NCBI GenBank assembly: GCA_947449765.1 | Contig: CANFSP010000003.1 | Coordinates: 1-64,000 of the forward strand | From: Actinomycetota bacterium | Lineage (GTDB): Bacteria; Actinomycetota; Actinomycetes; Actinomycetales; Microbacteriaceae | Length of the DNA: 64,000 nucleotides | Direction: 5' to 3' | Shown: piece by piece, positions 53,027 through 62,585 of the stretch | How the letters are laid out: every line of letters starts with the position of its first letter | Numbering within the stretch: the stretch's first letter is position 1 | Translations under genes and position numbers: made by a program | Notes under the pieces: model-generated | What the model saw: only the letters and a program-made list of their open reading frames with translations | What the model was told of the DNA's origin: nothing | Databases searched by the model: none

Positions 53027-54406
53027 TTAGGCTCCGCGGAGAGCGTTCGCTAGGTATGCGTGCAGGCTGTCGAGCGAGATGCGTTCCTGCTGCATCGAGT
53101 CACGGTGTCGAACAGTGACGGCCTTGTCTTCTAAGGTCTCAAAGTCGATCGTGATGCAGAAGGGCGTTCCGATTTCGTCGTGACGACGGTAACGTCGACC
53201 AATTGCCCCGGCATCATCAAAGTCGATGTTCCAGTCCTCACGCAGATCGGCGGCGATTTCTTTTGCCAGCGGGGACAGCTGCTCGTTCCGAGACAGTGGC
53301 AGGATTGCCGCTTTGACCGGTGCCAATCGTGGGTCGAGGCGGAGAACCGTTCGTGTGTCTACGCCACCCTTTGCGTTCGGCACTTCTTCTTCGTGGTACG
53401 CGTCAACCAGAAAAGCCATGAGGGATCGAGTAAGCCCGGCCGCGGGCTCGATAACAAATGGGGTCCAACGCTCGTTTTTACCCTGATCAAAGAAGGACAG
53501 GTCTTTTCCGGAGTGTTCCGAATGGGTGGTGAGGTCAAAATCCGTTCGATTGGCAATACCCTCGAGCTCACCGAATTCGCTACCCGAGAAGCCGAAGCGG
53601 TACTCGATATCCACCGTGCGCTTTGAATAGTGAGAGAGTTTTTCTTTCGCGTGTTCGTAGAGGCGCAGGTTTTCGGGGTTGATTCCCAAATTGACGTACC
53701 AGGCGAGGCGCTCGTCGATCCAGTATTGGTGCCAGGTTTCATCTGTTCCCGGCTCGACAAAGAATTCCATCTCCATCTGCTCAAACTCGCGGGTGCGAAA
53801 AATGAAATTGCCGGGTGTGATTTCGTTGCGAAAGCTCTTACCGATCTGACCGATACCAAAAGGTGGCTTCATGCGCGCCGCCTGAAGCACGTTGGCGAAG
53901 TTCACAAAAATGCCCTGAGCGGTTTCAGGCCGGAGGTAGTGCAGTCCGGCCTCATCGTCTACCGGGCCCAGAAAAGTCTTGAGCAATCCCGAAAATGCTC
54001 GTGGCTCAGTCCACGCGCCTTTTGTGCCACAGTCGGGACAGGGCACCCCGGCCAAGCCACCCTCTGGCGCCCGACCCTTTCGTTCCTCGAAGTGTTCAAT
54101 GAGGTGGTCTTCTCGATGCCGTTTGTGACAGCTCGTGCACTCGACAAGTGGGTCACTGAATACTTCAACGTGTCCTGACGCTTCCCACACCTTGCGCGGA
54201 AGAATGACGCTGGAGTCGAGCCCGACGACATCCTCTCGGCCCTGCACCATGTGCTTCCACCACTGACGCTTGATGTTCTCTTTCAGGGCGACACCCAAGG
54301 GGCCGTAATCCCACGCTGACCGAGAACCCCCGTAGATTTCTCCGGCCTGAAAAACGAAGCCTCGGTGTTGCGCGAGTGCAACAACGGAATCAAGTCGTGA
54401 AGCCAT
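53027..54406 (-). CDS. glyS: Glycyl-tRNA synthetase (alpha2 type)
   Basis: A 459-residue class II synthetase of the homodimeric type found in actinobacteria. It begins with [22 protein letters not shown], carries a zinc-ribbon-like [12 protein letters not shown] and CPDCG insertion, motif 2 ([25 protein letters not shown]), and motif 3 ([12 protein letters not shown]), then an anticodon-binding domain. TAGGAT stands 8 bases before ATG 54406, so a promoter of its own is possible although the DHA2 pump gene ends only 21 bases upstream. Confidence 0.96.
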   Translation of the reverse strand: MASRLDSVVALAQHRGFVFQAGEIYGGSRSAWDYGPLGVALKENIKRQWWKHMVQGREDVVGLDSSVILPRKVWEASGHVEVFSDPLVECTSCHKRHREDHLIEHFEERKGRAPEGGLAGVPCPDCGTKGAWTEPRAFSGLLKTFLGPVDDEAGLHYLRPETAQGIFVNFANVLQAARMKPPFGIGQIGKSFRNEITPGNFIFRTREFEQMEMEFFVEPGTDETWHQYWIDERLAWYVNLGINPENLRLYEHAKEKLSHYSKRTVDIEYRFGFSGSEFGELEGIANRTDFDLTTHSEHSGKDLSFFDQGKNERWTPFVIEPAAGLTRSLMAFLVDAYHEEEVPNAKGGVDTRTVLRLDPRLAPVKAAILPLSRNEQLSPLAKEIAADLREDWNIDFDDAGAIGRRYRRHDEIGTPFCITIDFETLEDKAVTVRHRDSMQQERISLDSLHAYLANALRGA

Positions 54407-54427
54407 AATGACAAATCCTACCGAGGT

Positions 54428-55936
54428 CTACTTGTGTGGTCTGGGCGCTCGCACGCTGATCGCAACGGCGCCGGCAACCAGAACAACGGCCGCAATCACA
54501 AATGCGAGGTGAATGCCATCGAGATACGAGGTTTTAGCCGCGGCAATGAGGGTTGGTGCGAGCGGACCCAACTTCTCAACGGCCGCCGGGTTGTTGACCC
54601 ACGCAATAGTTGACGTCAGAAATGTTTGCACCCCGGCGGGAAGCGCGCTGAGTGCCGGGAGAAAGTGATCGACGTAAACCTGATTGAGCACGGATCCCAA
54701 AACCGCAATGCCAAGCGCACTTGCGACTTCACGGGACGTGTCGTTGACCGCCGAGGCAACACCCTGTTTCTCGGGCGGCAGGGATGCCACGATCGCCGTG
54801 GTGGCGGGGGCCCCGGCGAGACCCATTCCGATGCCGAACAGCCCGAGACCAATAAATAGTTGCCACAGAACCAAGTCGGTTCCCATGGTGGTGAAGACCA
54901 GAAAGCCCGAAGCCATGAGGATTAAGCCAATCGGCGAGACGAACTTGAACCCGAACCTGGCCGCAATGACGGGTGAAAAACGGGAAAGCGGGATGACGAC
55001 CAGCGGCATGGGGAGGATGCACGCTGCCGCCTGTAATGGCTCAAGTCCGGCAACAAACTGTAGATACTGCATCCCGACGAAGAAGAAGCCAAAGGCCGCA
55101 AAGAATTGGGTGAAGATGCTCAGCGAACCCGCGCTGAATCCACGAAGCGTGAACAGGCGCGGATCGAGCAGTGGGTGAGGAACACGAAGCTCCCACAGGA
55201 CAAAGGCGATTCCGCCGACAACTCCCAGGATGAGGGAGCCGACGGTCCACGGGTCGCCCCATCCCCGACTCGGACCTTCAATGATGCCGAAAACGAGGCC
55301 ACCAACCGTCACGAGGGAAAGCAGGCCACCCAGCACGTCCAGTGGAAATGGCTTCTCTGATTTGTTCTTGGGGACGACGAAAATCGCTCCGAGCAGAGCG
55401 ATCAGAGCAAGTGCGACGTTGAAGCCAAAGAAGGAGCTCCAGTCGAACCACTGAAGAAGCAATCCCGCGACGAACAGGCCAATCACGCCTCCTCCAGCGG
55501 CAATTCCTACCCAGATTCCCACAGCTTTTCCGCGCTGCTCGGGTGGAAAGACGGTCGTGATGACGGACAAGGTGGTCGGCATAATGCACGCGGCGGCGAG
55601 ACCCATAACCGCACGATATGTGATGAGTTGCGTGGCGTCGGTGGCAAACATTGCGGCCAGAGCAGCCACGGCAAAAAGAGATAACCCGATTTGGAGGATT
55701 CCTTTTCGGCCGAATCGGTCTCCGATGGCTCCGGCAATAAGCAGGAGTCCGGCAAATACCACCGTGTACGCATCCATGATCCACTGCAACTGTGTGATGC
55801 TCGCGTCCGTCGCGGTGGCAATGGACGGAATGGCCATGTTGAGGCCACTGACAGCCGAAATCACCGCCATGAGCGCCACACCCATCGTGACCAAAATTGC
55901 GCGAAGTCGGGCCTGACTGAGGTTCTGGATATCCAT
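54428..55936 (-). CDS. DHA2-family MFS drug transporter (14 TM)
   Basis: A 502-residue, 14-helix efflux pump of the EmrB/QacA type. It has GLNMAIPSIATATDASITQLQWIMDAY in TM1, GDRFGRKGILQ in the first loop, AACIMPTTLSVITTVFPPEQRGKAVGIW (motif C region) and ATTAIVASLPPEKQGVASAVND near the end. It lies 15 bases after the M13 peptidase gene and 21 bases before glyS on the same strand, and has no regulator beside it, unlike the first DHA2 pump of the window. Confidence 0.92.
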   Translation of the reverse strand: MDIQNLSQARLRAILVTMGVALMAVISAVSGLNMAIPSIATATDASITQLQWIMDAYTVVFAGLLLIAGAIGDRFGRKGILQIGLSLFAVAALAAMFATDATQLITYRAVMGLAAACIMPTTLSVITTVFPPEQRGKAVGIWVGIAAGGGVIGLFVAGLLLQWFDWSSFFGFNVALALIALLGAIFVVPKNKSEKPFPLDVLGGLLSLVTVGGLVFGIIEGPSRGWGDPWTVGSLILGVVGGIAFVLWELRVPHPLLDPRLFTLRGFSAGSLSIFTQFFAAFGFFFVGMQYLQFVAGLEPLQAAACILPMPLVVIPLSRFSPVIAARFGFKFVSPIGLILMASGFLVFTTMGTDLVLWQLFIGLGLFGIGMGLAGAPATTAIVASLPPEKQGVASAVNDTSREVASALGIAVLGSVLNQVYVDHFLPALSALPAGVQTFLTSTIAWVNNPAAVEKLGPLAPTLIAAAKTSYLDGIHLAFVIAAVVLVAGAVAISVRAPRPHK

Positions 55937-55951
55937 AGTGTTGTCCGTTTT

Positions 55952-57949
55952 CTACCAGATGGTGACGCGCTCGGATGGGTCAAGCCACAAGGCGTCTGTG
56001 CTCGTGACATCGAACGCGTCATAAAACGCGTCAATGTTGCGCACAATCTGATTGCAACGAAACTCGGGTGGCGAGTGGGGGTCGATGGTGAGGAGACGAA
56101 TAGCTTCTTCGTCGCGTGCCTTCTGTTGCCAGGATTGTGCCCAGCTCAAAAAGAATCGTTGTGCGCCGGTAAGCCCGTCAATCACCGGGGGCTCGTTACC
56201 CGCGAGCGCGATGTTGTAAGCCTTCCACGCAATCGACAAGCCGCCAAGGTCACCGATGTTTTCGCCGATAGTGAGCTCACCATTGACGTGGTGCTGTGCG
56301 TCGAGACCAACCGGGGTGAGTGCGCTGTATTGCTCAATGAGCTGTGCTGCCCGGGCCTCAAATTTGGTACGGTCATCATCGGTCCACCAGTCCGTGAGTA
56401 GACCATCCCCATCAAATCGCGAGCCCTGATCGTCGAATCCGTGTCCGATCTCGTGTCCGATTACCGCGCCAATGCTTCCGTAGTTGGCGGCATCGTCCCA
56501 CTCGGCATTGAAGAACGGGGGCTGAAGTATGGCAGCGGGAAACACAATTTCATTGAAACCCGGGTTGTAGTACGCGTTCACGGTCTGCGGGGTCATAAAC
56601 CACTCGTCACGGTCAATCGGTTTGCCTATTTTGGCCAGCTCACGGGCCAATTCGAATTCGGCAATGCTGCGTGTGTTGGCAATCACATCGTCGCGCGAGA
56701 TGTCCAGTGCAGAGTAGTCACGCCACTTCACGGGGTAACCAACCTTGGGCGTGAATTTCTCGAGCTTTGCCAGTGCGCGTGTGCGCGTCTCGCTCGTCAT
56801 CCAGTCCAGGTTCTCAATGGAGCTCCGGTAGGCGGCAATGAGGTTGGTCACAAGAACATCCATGACCGCTTTGGAGTTCTCATCGAAATGCTGAGCGACG
56901 TAAATCCGGCCAACCGCCTCGCCCATCGCGCTCTCCACGAAAGCGACCCCACGCTTCCAGCGTTCCCGTTGTGTCGGCGTCCCGGATAAGGTTCGACCGT
57001 AAAAGTCGAAGTTCGCCTCCACAAACGCGGCCGGCAGAAATGGTGCCGACGCGTGGATTACCTGCCAGCTGAGCCAGTCGCGCCAGTGCACGAGCCAGTG
57101 CTCTGATAGGAGTGCGCCCAGACCCTCAATAAAGCTCGGTTGCCGAACAACGACGGTATCGAACGCGTGAGAATCATGTGCCAGCGCCCGGAGCCACAAA
57201 CCGGCGTCGGCCTGACCCTTCGTGGCAAAGAGTGCACACATTTCTGCCCACGGCATCGGATTGTAGGTGGCAACGGAATCACGGCAGCGCACGTTATCCC
57301 AGTGCACCGAAGCGAGAGCGGCTTCAAGCTCAAAAGCGCGCTGGGCGCGAAGCGCTGCAGCGTCCTCACCCGCGAATTCGGGTAGTGCCTGGTCGGTGAG
57401 CTCAAACATGCGCTGAATGTGAGCGAGATAGGCCTGTCGAATTGGCTCGAATTGCTCCTCGCGATAATAACTTTCGTCCGGAAGATTGATGCCGCCCTGC
57501 TCGGTGAAAACCAAGTACCGCTCTGGATTGCCCGGATCATTGTCGACAAAGAGATTGACGAAACCACCGACTCCGTGTCGTTCGAGGCGACCGACCGTGT
57601 CGAGGAGTTGCGAAATCGTCGCGACGTTGCCTGCGAGCGCCAATTGACTCGCGATTGGTCGCGCGCCCGCTTGCTCGATTGCATCGGTGTTCATGAAGCT
57701 AGCGAAGAGGTCACCAATTTTGCGTTGCTCATCTGAACTCGCCGAGTTTTGAGCCTTTTCAATGATGTCGTGAACGGCCTTCTCAGCCTCTTCGGCGAGA
57801 ACGTGAAAACTTCCGTACCGAGACTTGTCTTGAGGGATCTCAGTTCGGGCCATCCACTTACCCGTCACGTGGCGAAAGAGGTCGTCTTGCGGACGAACCT
57901 CTAAATCGAGCTCGGTAACGTCAATTCCCGAAAGTGGAGTGTGCGCCAT
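55952..57949 (-). CDS. pepO: M13-family metallopeptidase (PepO/neprilysin-like)
   Basis: A 665-residue zinc endopeptidase cutting oligopeptides. The C-terminal third has the HExxH zinc site in AVIGHEIGHGFDDQGS and the third ligand in GENIGDLGGLSIA; NAYYNPGFNEIVFPAAILQPPFF is also family-typical. No signal peptide or membrane anchor is visible, so it is probably cytosolic, as for bacterial PepO. ATG 57949 follows TAGGCT by 7 bases (leaderless), and the -10 faces that of the divergent HAD gene 12 bases away. Confidence 0.95.
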   Translation of the reverse strand: MAHTPLSGIDVTELDLEVRPQDDLFRHVTGKWMARTEIPQDKSRYGSFHVLAEEAEKAVHDIIEKAQNSASSDEQRKIGDLFASFMNTDAIEQAGARPIASQLALAGNVATISQLLDTVGRLERHGVGGFVNLFVDNDPGNPERYLVFTEQGGINLPDESYYREEQFEPIRQAYLAHIQRMFELTDQALPEFAGEDAAALRAQRAFELEAALASVHWDNVRCRDSVATYNPMPWAEMCALFATKGQADAGLWLRALAHDSHAFDTVVVRQPSFIEGLGALLSEHWLVHWRDWLSWQVIHASAPFLPAAFVEANFDFYGRTLSGTPTQRERWKRGVAFVESAMGEAVGRIYVAQHFDENSKAVMDVLVTNLIAAYRSSIENLDWMTSETRTRALAKLEKFTPKVGYPVKWRDYSALDISRDDVIANTRSIAEFELARELAKIGKPIDRDEWFMTPQTVNAYYNPGFNEIVFPAAILQPPFFNAEWDDAANYGSIGAVIGHEIGHGFDDQGSRFDGDGLLTDWWTDDDRTKFEARAAQLIEQYSALTPVGLDAQHHVNGELTIGENIGDLGGLSIAWKAYNIALAGNEPPVIDGLTGAQRFFLSWAQSWQQKARDEEAIRLLTIDPHSPPEFRCNQIVRNIDAFYDAFDVTSTDALWLDPSERVTIW

Positions 57950-57987
57950 GACCTCAAGCCTACGAGTTGTCACCTAGCCTTTAACTC

Positions 57988-58665
57988 ATGAGCCTGCGCC
58001 CGAGTCCTCCCGAACCCGGCAGGTCGTGGCGACCGGTTATGTTCGACATGGATGGCACGCTCGTGGATTCTGCTCCCGCAATCATCAGTCGACTGAGCGA
58101 AACACTGGAGCACTTTGATGTGTCAGGTGTGAAGCCGGATGCTTTGCGACACTACATCGGGCCGCCAATTCGCACCACATTGAGTGAATTCATCGCTGCC
58201 GAGAGAGTTCCCGATGCGATTTCTTTCTATCGGGGTCTCAGTGCACGGGACGGACTTTCTCGCCAAACCCTGTTCGACGGGATTACCGAGGTGCTGAGCG
58301 AATTACACGAGTTCAACGTGCCACTGGGAATCGCCAGCAGCAAGCCGCAACACGAAGTCGAACTGATCGCTGAGCATTTCGGCATTGCACCTTTTTTCTC
58401 CGCGATGGTCGGTAGCGACACCGAACGTGACACTAAGGCCCTGGTCGTGGCCGAAGCGCTCGCCAAGCTCGCAGCCCTGAGTGTCGAACATCCTCTGATG
58501 GTCGGAGACCGGATTTGGGACATTGAGGGGGCTGCCGCCCTCGGTGTGCCGACAATCCTGGTCAGCTGGGGTTATGCCGATAACGATGAAAAGAAAACCG
58601 CGTATGCCGAAGTGTCAACGATGGTTGAGCTAACGCAATTTGTTGTGAACGGCGCTGCATCATGA
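57988..58665 (+). CDS. HAD hydrolase, phosphoglycolate phosphatase-like (copy 1)
   Basis: A 225-residue HAD phosphatase with an alpha-helical cap. Motifs are [12 protein letters not shown] (I), IASSKP (II) and [27 protein letters not shown] (III/IV). The residue pattern fits Gph or PpaX-type phosphatases; substrate unknown. It shares most of its motif wording with the gene at 59377, so the two are paralogues. ATG 57988 follows TAGCCT by 7 bases. It overlaps nucS by 4 bases. Confidence 0.87.
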   Translation: MSLRPSPPEPGRSWRPVMFDMDGTLVDSAPAIISRLSETLEHFDVSGVKPDALRHYIGPPIRTTLSEFIAAERVPDAISFYRGLSARDGLSRQTLFDGITEVLSELHEFNVPLGIASSKPQHEVELIAEHFGIAPFFSAMVGSDTERDTKALVVAEALAKLAALSVEHPLMVGDRIWDIEGAAALGVPTILVSWGYADNDEKKTAYAEVSTMVELTQFVVNGAAS

Positions 58666-59357
58666 AAATTGTGATCGCGACGTGTTCGGTTGACTACGCG
58701 GGTCGGTTAAGTGCTCACCTACCTCTGGCAACGCGCGTCCTCATGGTGAAACAGGACGGCAGCCTCCTCGTTCACTCAGACGGCGGCTCCTACAAGCCAC
58801 TCAATTGGATGAGCCCGCCGTGCACCTTGAGTTCTCTCGAACCGGACCCTGATGCCCGCGAAATGGGTGTCACCGAAATCTGGCGTGTCCAGCACGCCAA
58901 GACGGCGGACATGCTCGTGGTTAACATTCATGAGATTCACGAGACTCTGGACTACACACTCGGGGAAGACCCGGGGCTGATTAAGGATGGCGTTGAGGCC
59001 CACCTTCAAGCCCTACTAGCCGAACAAATTTGGCGCGCGGGCGAGGGTTTCACGCTCATCCGGCGAGAATATTTCACGGCAATCGGACCAGTCGACATCC
59101 TCGCCCGCGACGGCGGCGGCAACACCGTCGCGATTGAAATTAAGCGTCGTGGCGAGATTGACGGAGTGGAGCAACTCACGCGGTACCTCGAACTTCTCAA
59201 TCGGGATCCGCACCTTGCGCCAGTAAAGGGAATCTTTGCCGCCCAAGACATCAAACCCCAGGCTCGCACCCTGGCTGAAGACAGGGGCATCTCATGCCTT
59301 GTTCTCGATTATGAGGCGATGCGCGGAACTGAAGATGATTCGGGTCGCCTCTTTTAG
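58662..59357 (+). CDS. nucS: Mismatch-specific endonuclease NucS/EndoMS
   Basis: A 231-residue endonuclease that cuts both strands at G-T, G-G and T-T mismatches, the basis of the non-canonical mismatch repair in actinobacteria. An N-terminal DNA-binding beta domain (1-105) precedes the nuclease domain with [10 protein letters not shown] (catalytic Asp), [22 protein letters not shown] (catalytic Glu-x-Lys) and [10 protein letters not shown]. Members normally dock on the beta clamp through a short C-terminal peptide; the final GRLF could serve. It is translated coupled to the HAD gene upstream. Confidence 0.95.
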   Translation: MKIVIATCSVDYAGRLSAHLPLATRVLMVKQDGSLLVHSDGGSYKPLNWMSPPCTLSSLEPDPDAREMGVTEIWRVQHAKTADMLVVNIHEIHETLDYTLGEDPGLIKDGVEAHLQALLAEQIWRAGEGFTLIRREYFTAIGPVDILARDGGGNTVAIEIKRRGEIDGVEQLTRYLELLNRDPHLAPVKGIFAAQDIKPQARTLAEDRGISCLVLDYEAMRGTEDDSGRLF

Positions 59358-59376
59358 GTCTTAGGCTGACACGGGT

Positions 59377-60045
59377 ATGAATCATTCAGTTTCACGCAGC
59401 TGGTCCTGCGTCCTCTTTGACCTAGACGGCACAATTTTAGATTCCGCTCCGGGCATCATCGACTCACTCGTCGACACATTTAAGCACGTGGGCCTGCCCG
59501 TGCCACCGCGTGACGAATTGATGCACTACATCGGGCCGCCACTTCACGTGTCATTTCAAGAGCGGGCAGGCATGAGCGAATCGGAGGCACGTCAGACTCT
59601 TGACATTTATCGCTCGGACTATCGAAAAGACGGCGCGTTCGACGCCGCCATATTTCCAGGAATCATCGGGCTTCTTGAATCACTCGTTCAGGGGGGAGTC
59701 CCACTCGCCATCGCGACGAGCAAGCCGCACTCACAAACCGAACGAATACTCGAGCACTTCGACATCACAAAATTCTTCACGGTGGTTTCAGGGGCTAGTG
59801 AAGATGAGCAGCGCTCAAGCAAAGCAGACATCGTGGGTTATGCCCTCTCCCAGTTGTCCGCTGGGAATGTCGACACGAGTAGAGCGGTGATGGTCGGTGA
59901 CCGGATTTACGACGTTGAAGGCGCCGCCGCGCACGGCGTCCCCGCCATCATCGTCGAGTGGGGATACGGATCGCCGGCCGAAGCGTCAGGGGCGCTGGCC
60001 ACCGTTTACTCCGCGGATCAACTCCGCGAAATGCTCGTCGGCTGA
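59377..60045 (+). CDS. HAD hydrolase, phosphoglycolate phosphatase-like (copy 2)
   Basis: A 222-residue HAD phosphatase paralogous to the gene at 57988. Motifs are FDLDGTILDSAP, IATSKP and MVGDRIYDVEGAAAHGVPAIIVEWGYG, in the same positions; HYIGPP near residue 45 is shared with copy 1. It follows nucS by 19 bases with TAGGCT 9 bases before its ATG, a possible internal promoter. It overlaps the convergent YdcZ-type transporter by 28 bases. Substrate unknown. Confidence 0.87.
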   Translation: MNHSVSRSWSCVLFDLDGTILDSAPGIIDSLVDTFKHVGLPVPPRDELMHYIGPPLHVSFQERAGMSESEARQTLDIYRSDYRKDGAFDAAIFPGIIGLLESLVQGGVPLAIATSKPHSQTERILEHFDITKFFTVVSGASEDEQRSSKADIVGYALSQLSAGNVDTSRAVMVGDRIYDVEGAAAHGVPAIIVEWGYGSPAEASGALATVYSADQLREMLVG

Positions 60046-60983
60046 AGCCCGCGCCGGTCGGTGGCAATCACAATTGCCACCGCCATGATGACCACGCCAA
60101 TAACGACGGCTAACCCGTCCGCTCTGCCGGGAAAGAGAAAGTCAAATGTCAGGGCAGCTGAAAGCTGACCAAGTGTGGCAATCAGAGTAAAGACCAGGAC
60201 GCCGACCGTCCGGATCGTCAGTGACGTGAGCGTGACGAACAGCACCCCCAGCGGTCCGCCCAAATAGAGCCACCACTCAGCGGGGTACTCCGCGGGTAAC
60301 CCAACCTCAGGCGCCGCGATGACGACAAAAACGAGCATGATCACCGTGCCAACGAGAAAGTTCAAATATGTGGCCGTCATGACATTTCCGGCGGCGACTG
60401 AAACTCGACCATTGAGTGCCTGTTGCCACGAGACGCCAAAACCAATGACGAACGGAATAATCAGCAGCCACATGGATGTCGGTTCATCGAACCTGCCACT
60501 GTCCGCGATGGCGACGGCAACAACACCCATCACCGCACCGATCAGACGACGGGGTGTTGGTGCCCGCCTACCGGCCGGTCCGATTCCCCACATATCGATG
60601 AGCACGCTGCCGATTGAGGTGCCAGCGATGAGAGCGACCGTGAACGAGGCGATTCCGACAAGAGTGACGAAAAGCCCCTGGCTGGTTACGTAAAACCCGC
60701 CGAGCGCACCCGCAAGGGTGAAAAACCAGGGGACTTTTTTGGCTCGAATGGAGCTCGCTAAGGTGGCGAAACCTGCTCGTACTTCCGGCACGGCGACGGC
60801 GATAAGCGACACGAGAACAATTCCCGCGGTGTTTGAGATTGTTGCCGCCACAAATCCGTTGTGGATTCGTGAACCGAGTTCACCATTGACAAAGGCCTGG
60901 CTCGCCATGGCTGCGCCCCCGAGAAATGCGGCAACAATCGCTAGCCACGGGCGAAGTGTTGCCGGCGTGCGAGTCTGGTCCAC
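60018..60983 (-). CDS. YdcZ/DUF606-type DMT transporter
   Basis: A 321-residue membrane protein with about ten helices and an internal duplication of the DUF606/YdcZ unit; both halves begin with a similar GGxxxxxQxxxNGxL pattern (ASQAFVNGELG and SWQQALNGRVS). These belong to the drug/metabolite transporter superfamily; the substrate is unknown. GTG 60983 follows TAGACT by 6 bases (leaderless). Confidence 0.85.
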   Translation of the reverse strand: MDQTRTPATLRPWLAIVAAFLGGAAMASQAFVNGELGSRIHNGFVAATISNTAGIVLVSLIAVAVPEVRAGFATLASSIRAKKVPWFFTLAGALGGFYVTSQGLFVTLVGIASFTVALIAGTSIGSVLIDMWGIGPAGRRAPTPRRLIGAVMGVVAVAIADSGRFDEPTSMWLLIIPFVIGFGVSWQQALNGRVSVAAGNVMTATYLNFLVGTVIMLVFVVIAAPEVGLPAEYPAEWWLYLGGPLGVLFVTLTSLTIRTVGVLVFTLIATLGQLSAALTFDFLFPGRADGLAVVIGVVIMAVAIVIATDRRGLQPTSISRS

Positions 60984-61026
60984 ATCCCCAGTCTAGGAAT
61001 GCCCACTCAGTGCGCGGGGTGAACTA

Positions 61027-61455
61027 CTACCGAGCCGGGGTTATGGTAACGGTAAAAACCGCGGATGTTCCGGTCAAACGGTTGGTCACGGTGATGTCTG
61101 TGGAACCCACGGAAACCGACTTTATGCCGGGTCGAAAGACTGCGCCGTCTACGGTGCCGCCATCCGTGACCGTCGCTACCAGTTCGTCGCCGGTCGACGT
61201 TGTGTAGTCAGATTCAGTTCCCTCAGGAACGATGATGTATGCCCCATTCCCGAGAGGAATATCAACCACGGTGCCGGATACTCGCGCGAGGTCAATCGCG
61301 ATCGGAGCGGGCAATCCACTCACTGAGTTCTCCTGACTAGTCGAGCCTGTGGCGTTGGGTTGTAGACCTGCAGATGTTGAACATCCGGTGAGGGCCAGAA
61401 GTCCAGCGGCGGTCAGTGTGCACGCGACGACCGAGACGAGCAGTTTCGAGGACAT
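61027..61455 (-). CDS. Small secreted lipoprotein, unknown function
   Basis: A 142-residue lipoprotein: signal peptide with lipobox LTGC (Cys at 25), a Ser/Thr-rich linker (26-47) and a compact C-terminal beta-rich domain ending in TNRLTGTSAVFTVTITP, which looks immunoglobulin-like. I do not recognise a family with known function. ATG 61455 follows TAGGGT by 6 bases, so it is leaderless and monocistronic. Confidence 0.78.
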   Translation of the reverse strand: MSSKLLVSVVACTLTAAGLLALTGCSTSAGLQPNATGSTSQENSVSGLPAPIAIDLARVSGTVVDIPLGNGAYIIVPEGTESDYTTSTGDELVATVTDGGTVDGAVFRPGIKSVSVGSTDITVTNRLTGTSAVFTVTITPAR

Positions 61456-61523
61456 TTTTAGACCCTAACCCGCTCACGCACCCACAACATGGGAGTCGGC
61501 TGTGGGGTTGCAGGATGAGTTTG

Positions 61524-61606
61524 TGCGCGAGGTGGGACTTGAACCCACACGCCCTTGCGGGCACTGGCACCTGAAGCCAGCGCGTCTGCCATTTCGCCAC
61601 TCGCGC
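61524..61606 (-). tRNA. tRNA-Leu(CAG)
   Basis: A leucine tRNA on the minus strand: acceptor GCGCGAG / CTCGCGC, anticodon stem CTGGC/GCCAG with anticodon CAG, long variable arm, T arm GTGGGTTCAAGTCCCAC. Discriminator A is at 61524; the 3' CCA is not encoded (the next bases read CAA). A TAGCCT -10 lies at 61622-61617. Confidence 0.95.
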
Positions 61607-61673
61607 GCAAGTCACGAGGCTAGCACGATGTGGCAGTGCACCGCCATTTCGTCACCCTACGAAGGGAGAGACC

Positions 61674-62585
61674 TCATCTGTCGGACACCACGTAATCGCT
61701 CCAGTTATCACTCTGAAGTTCGAGGCCGTCATCAAGGATGAGCAGGCCGGCGGCCTCGACGGTGGGTAGCCACTCAAGCAGAGCCTCTGGTTCACGCAAG
61801 AAAGCTGATTTGGCGAGGACCTCAGCGCGCACGCCGGTCCTAGCAATAATCGTTGCCGTCTGAACGCGTGACGCTGCGCTAGAACCGGTTCGGGGATCGA
61901 TGAGGTGATGTCCACCCACAAACCGTCTTTTACGCTGACTCGACGTGACAACGGCGCCTTCGGAGAGGCCGAGAACACCTACGTGCCCGTCGAGTGTAAA
62001 AGGGTTTTCAATACCGATCCGCCAGGCCTTTCCGTCGGGGGCTTCCCCGGCCACAACGATGTCTCCCGAAAAAGACACCATTGCTCCAGAGGCCCCAGAG
62101 AGCATAAGAGCACCCGCGATCAGATCGGCTGCAAAGCCCTTACCGATACCGCCTGGGTCGAGGCTCATTTCGTCAGGGATAGAAACAGACTCTTCGTCAA
62201 GTCGAATGCCGTCGAGCGAGGTGAACAAACGCTTGCGTGCATCCCGGTCCGTTCGAAGCGCCGGTTGGACTTCCGACTCCACGTAGCCCACGCTCAGCAG
62301 GGACGGCAACAGCGTGGGATTAAAGTCACCGTCGGTGAGCACAAAGCCCTCAATCATTTCAGCCACGAGGGCAACCGTGAGTGGCCCTACCTCAACGGCC
62401 GCTGGGGCCAAGTGGTTGATACGACTTATTTCACTGTCGGAACGAAACCGTGACCAATCTGTCTCGCATCTCTCAGCGACGGCAAACGCGTCGTCCATCA
62501 TTGCCTGACTGCCGCCCACGATAGTGATGACGGCCTCCCCGCCCATGATCACGCGGGTTTCACGCACGAATGCGGATTCAGTCAT
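61674..62585 (-). CDS. apbE: FAD:protein FMN transferase (ApbE)
   Basis: A 303-residue flavin transferase that attaches FMN covalently to Thr/Ser of target proteins. Signatures are MSLDPGGIGKGFAADL (the DxGGxxKG Mg/FAD loop), MVSFSGDIVVAG and HHLIDPRTGSSA. No signal peptide is visible at this start, so it may work on cytosolic or co-translocated targets. ATG 62585 overlaps the acidic secreted-protein gene by 8 bases; a longer frame to 62789 would sit inside that gene. No FMN-binding-domain protein is in the window. Confidence 0.92.
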   Translation of the reverse strand: MTESAFVRETRVIMGGEAVITIVGGSQAMMDDAFAVAERCETDWSRFRSDSEISRINHLAPAAVEVGPLTVALVAEMIEGFVLTDGDFNPTLLPSLLSVGYVESEVQPALRTDRDARKRLFTSLDGIRLDEESVSIPDEMSLDPGGIGKGFAADLIAGALMLSGASGAMVSFSGDIVVAGEAPDGKAWRIGIENPFTLDGHVGVLGLSEGAVVTSSQRKRRFVGGHHLIDPRTGSSAASRVQTATIIARTGVRAEVLAKSAFLREPEALLEWLPTVEAAGLLILDDGLELQSDNWSDYVVSDR

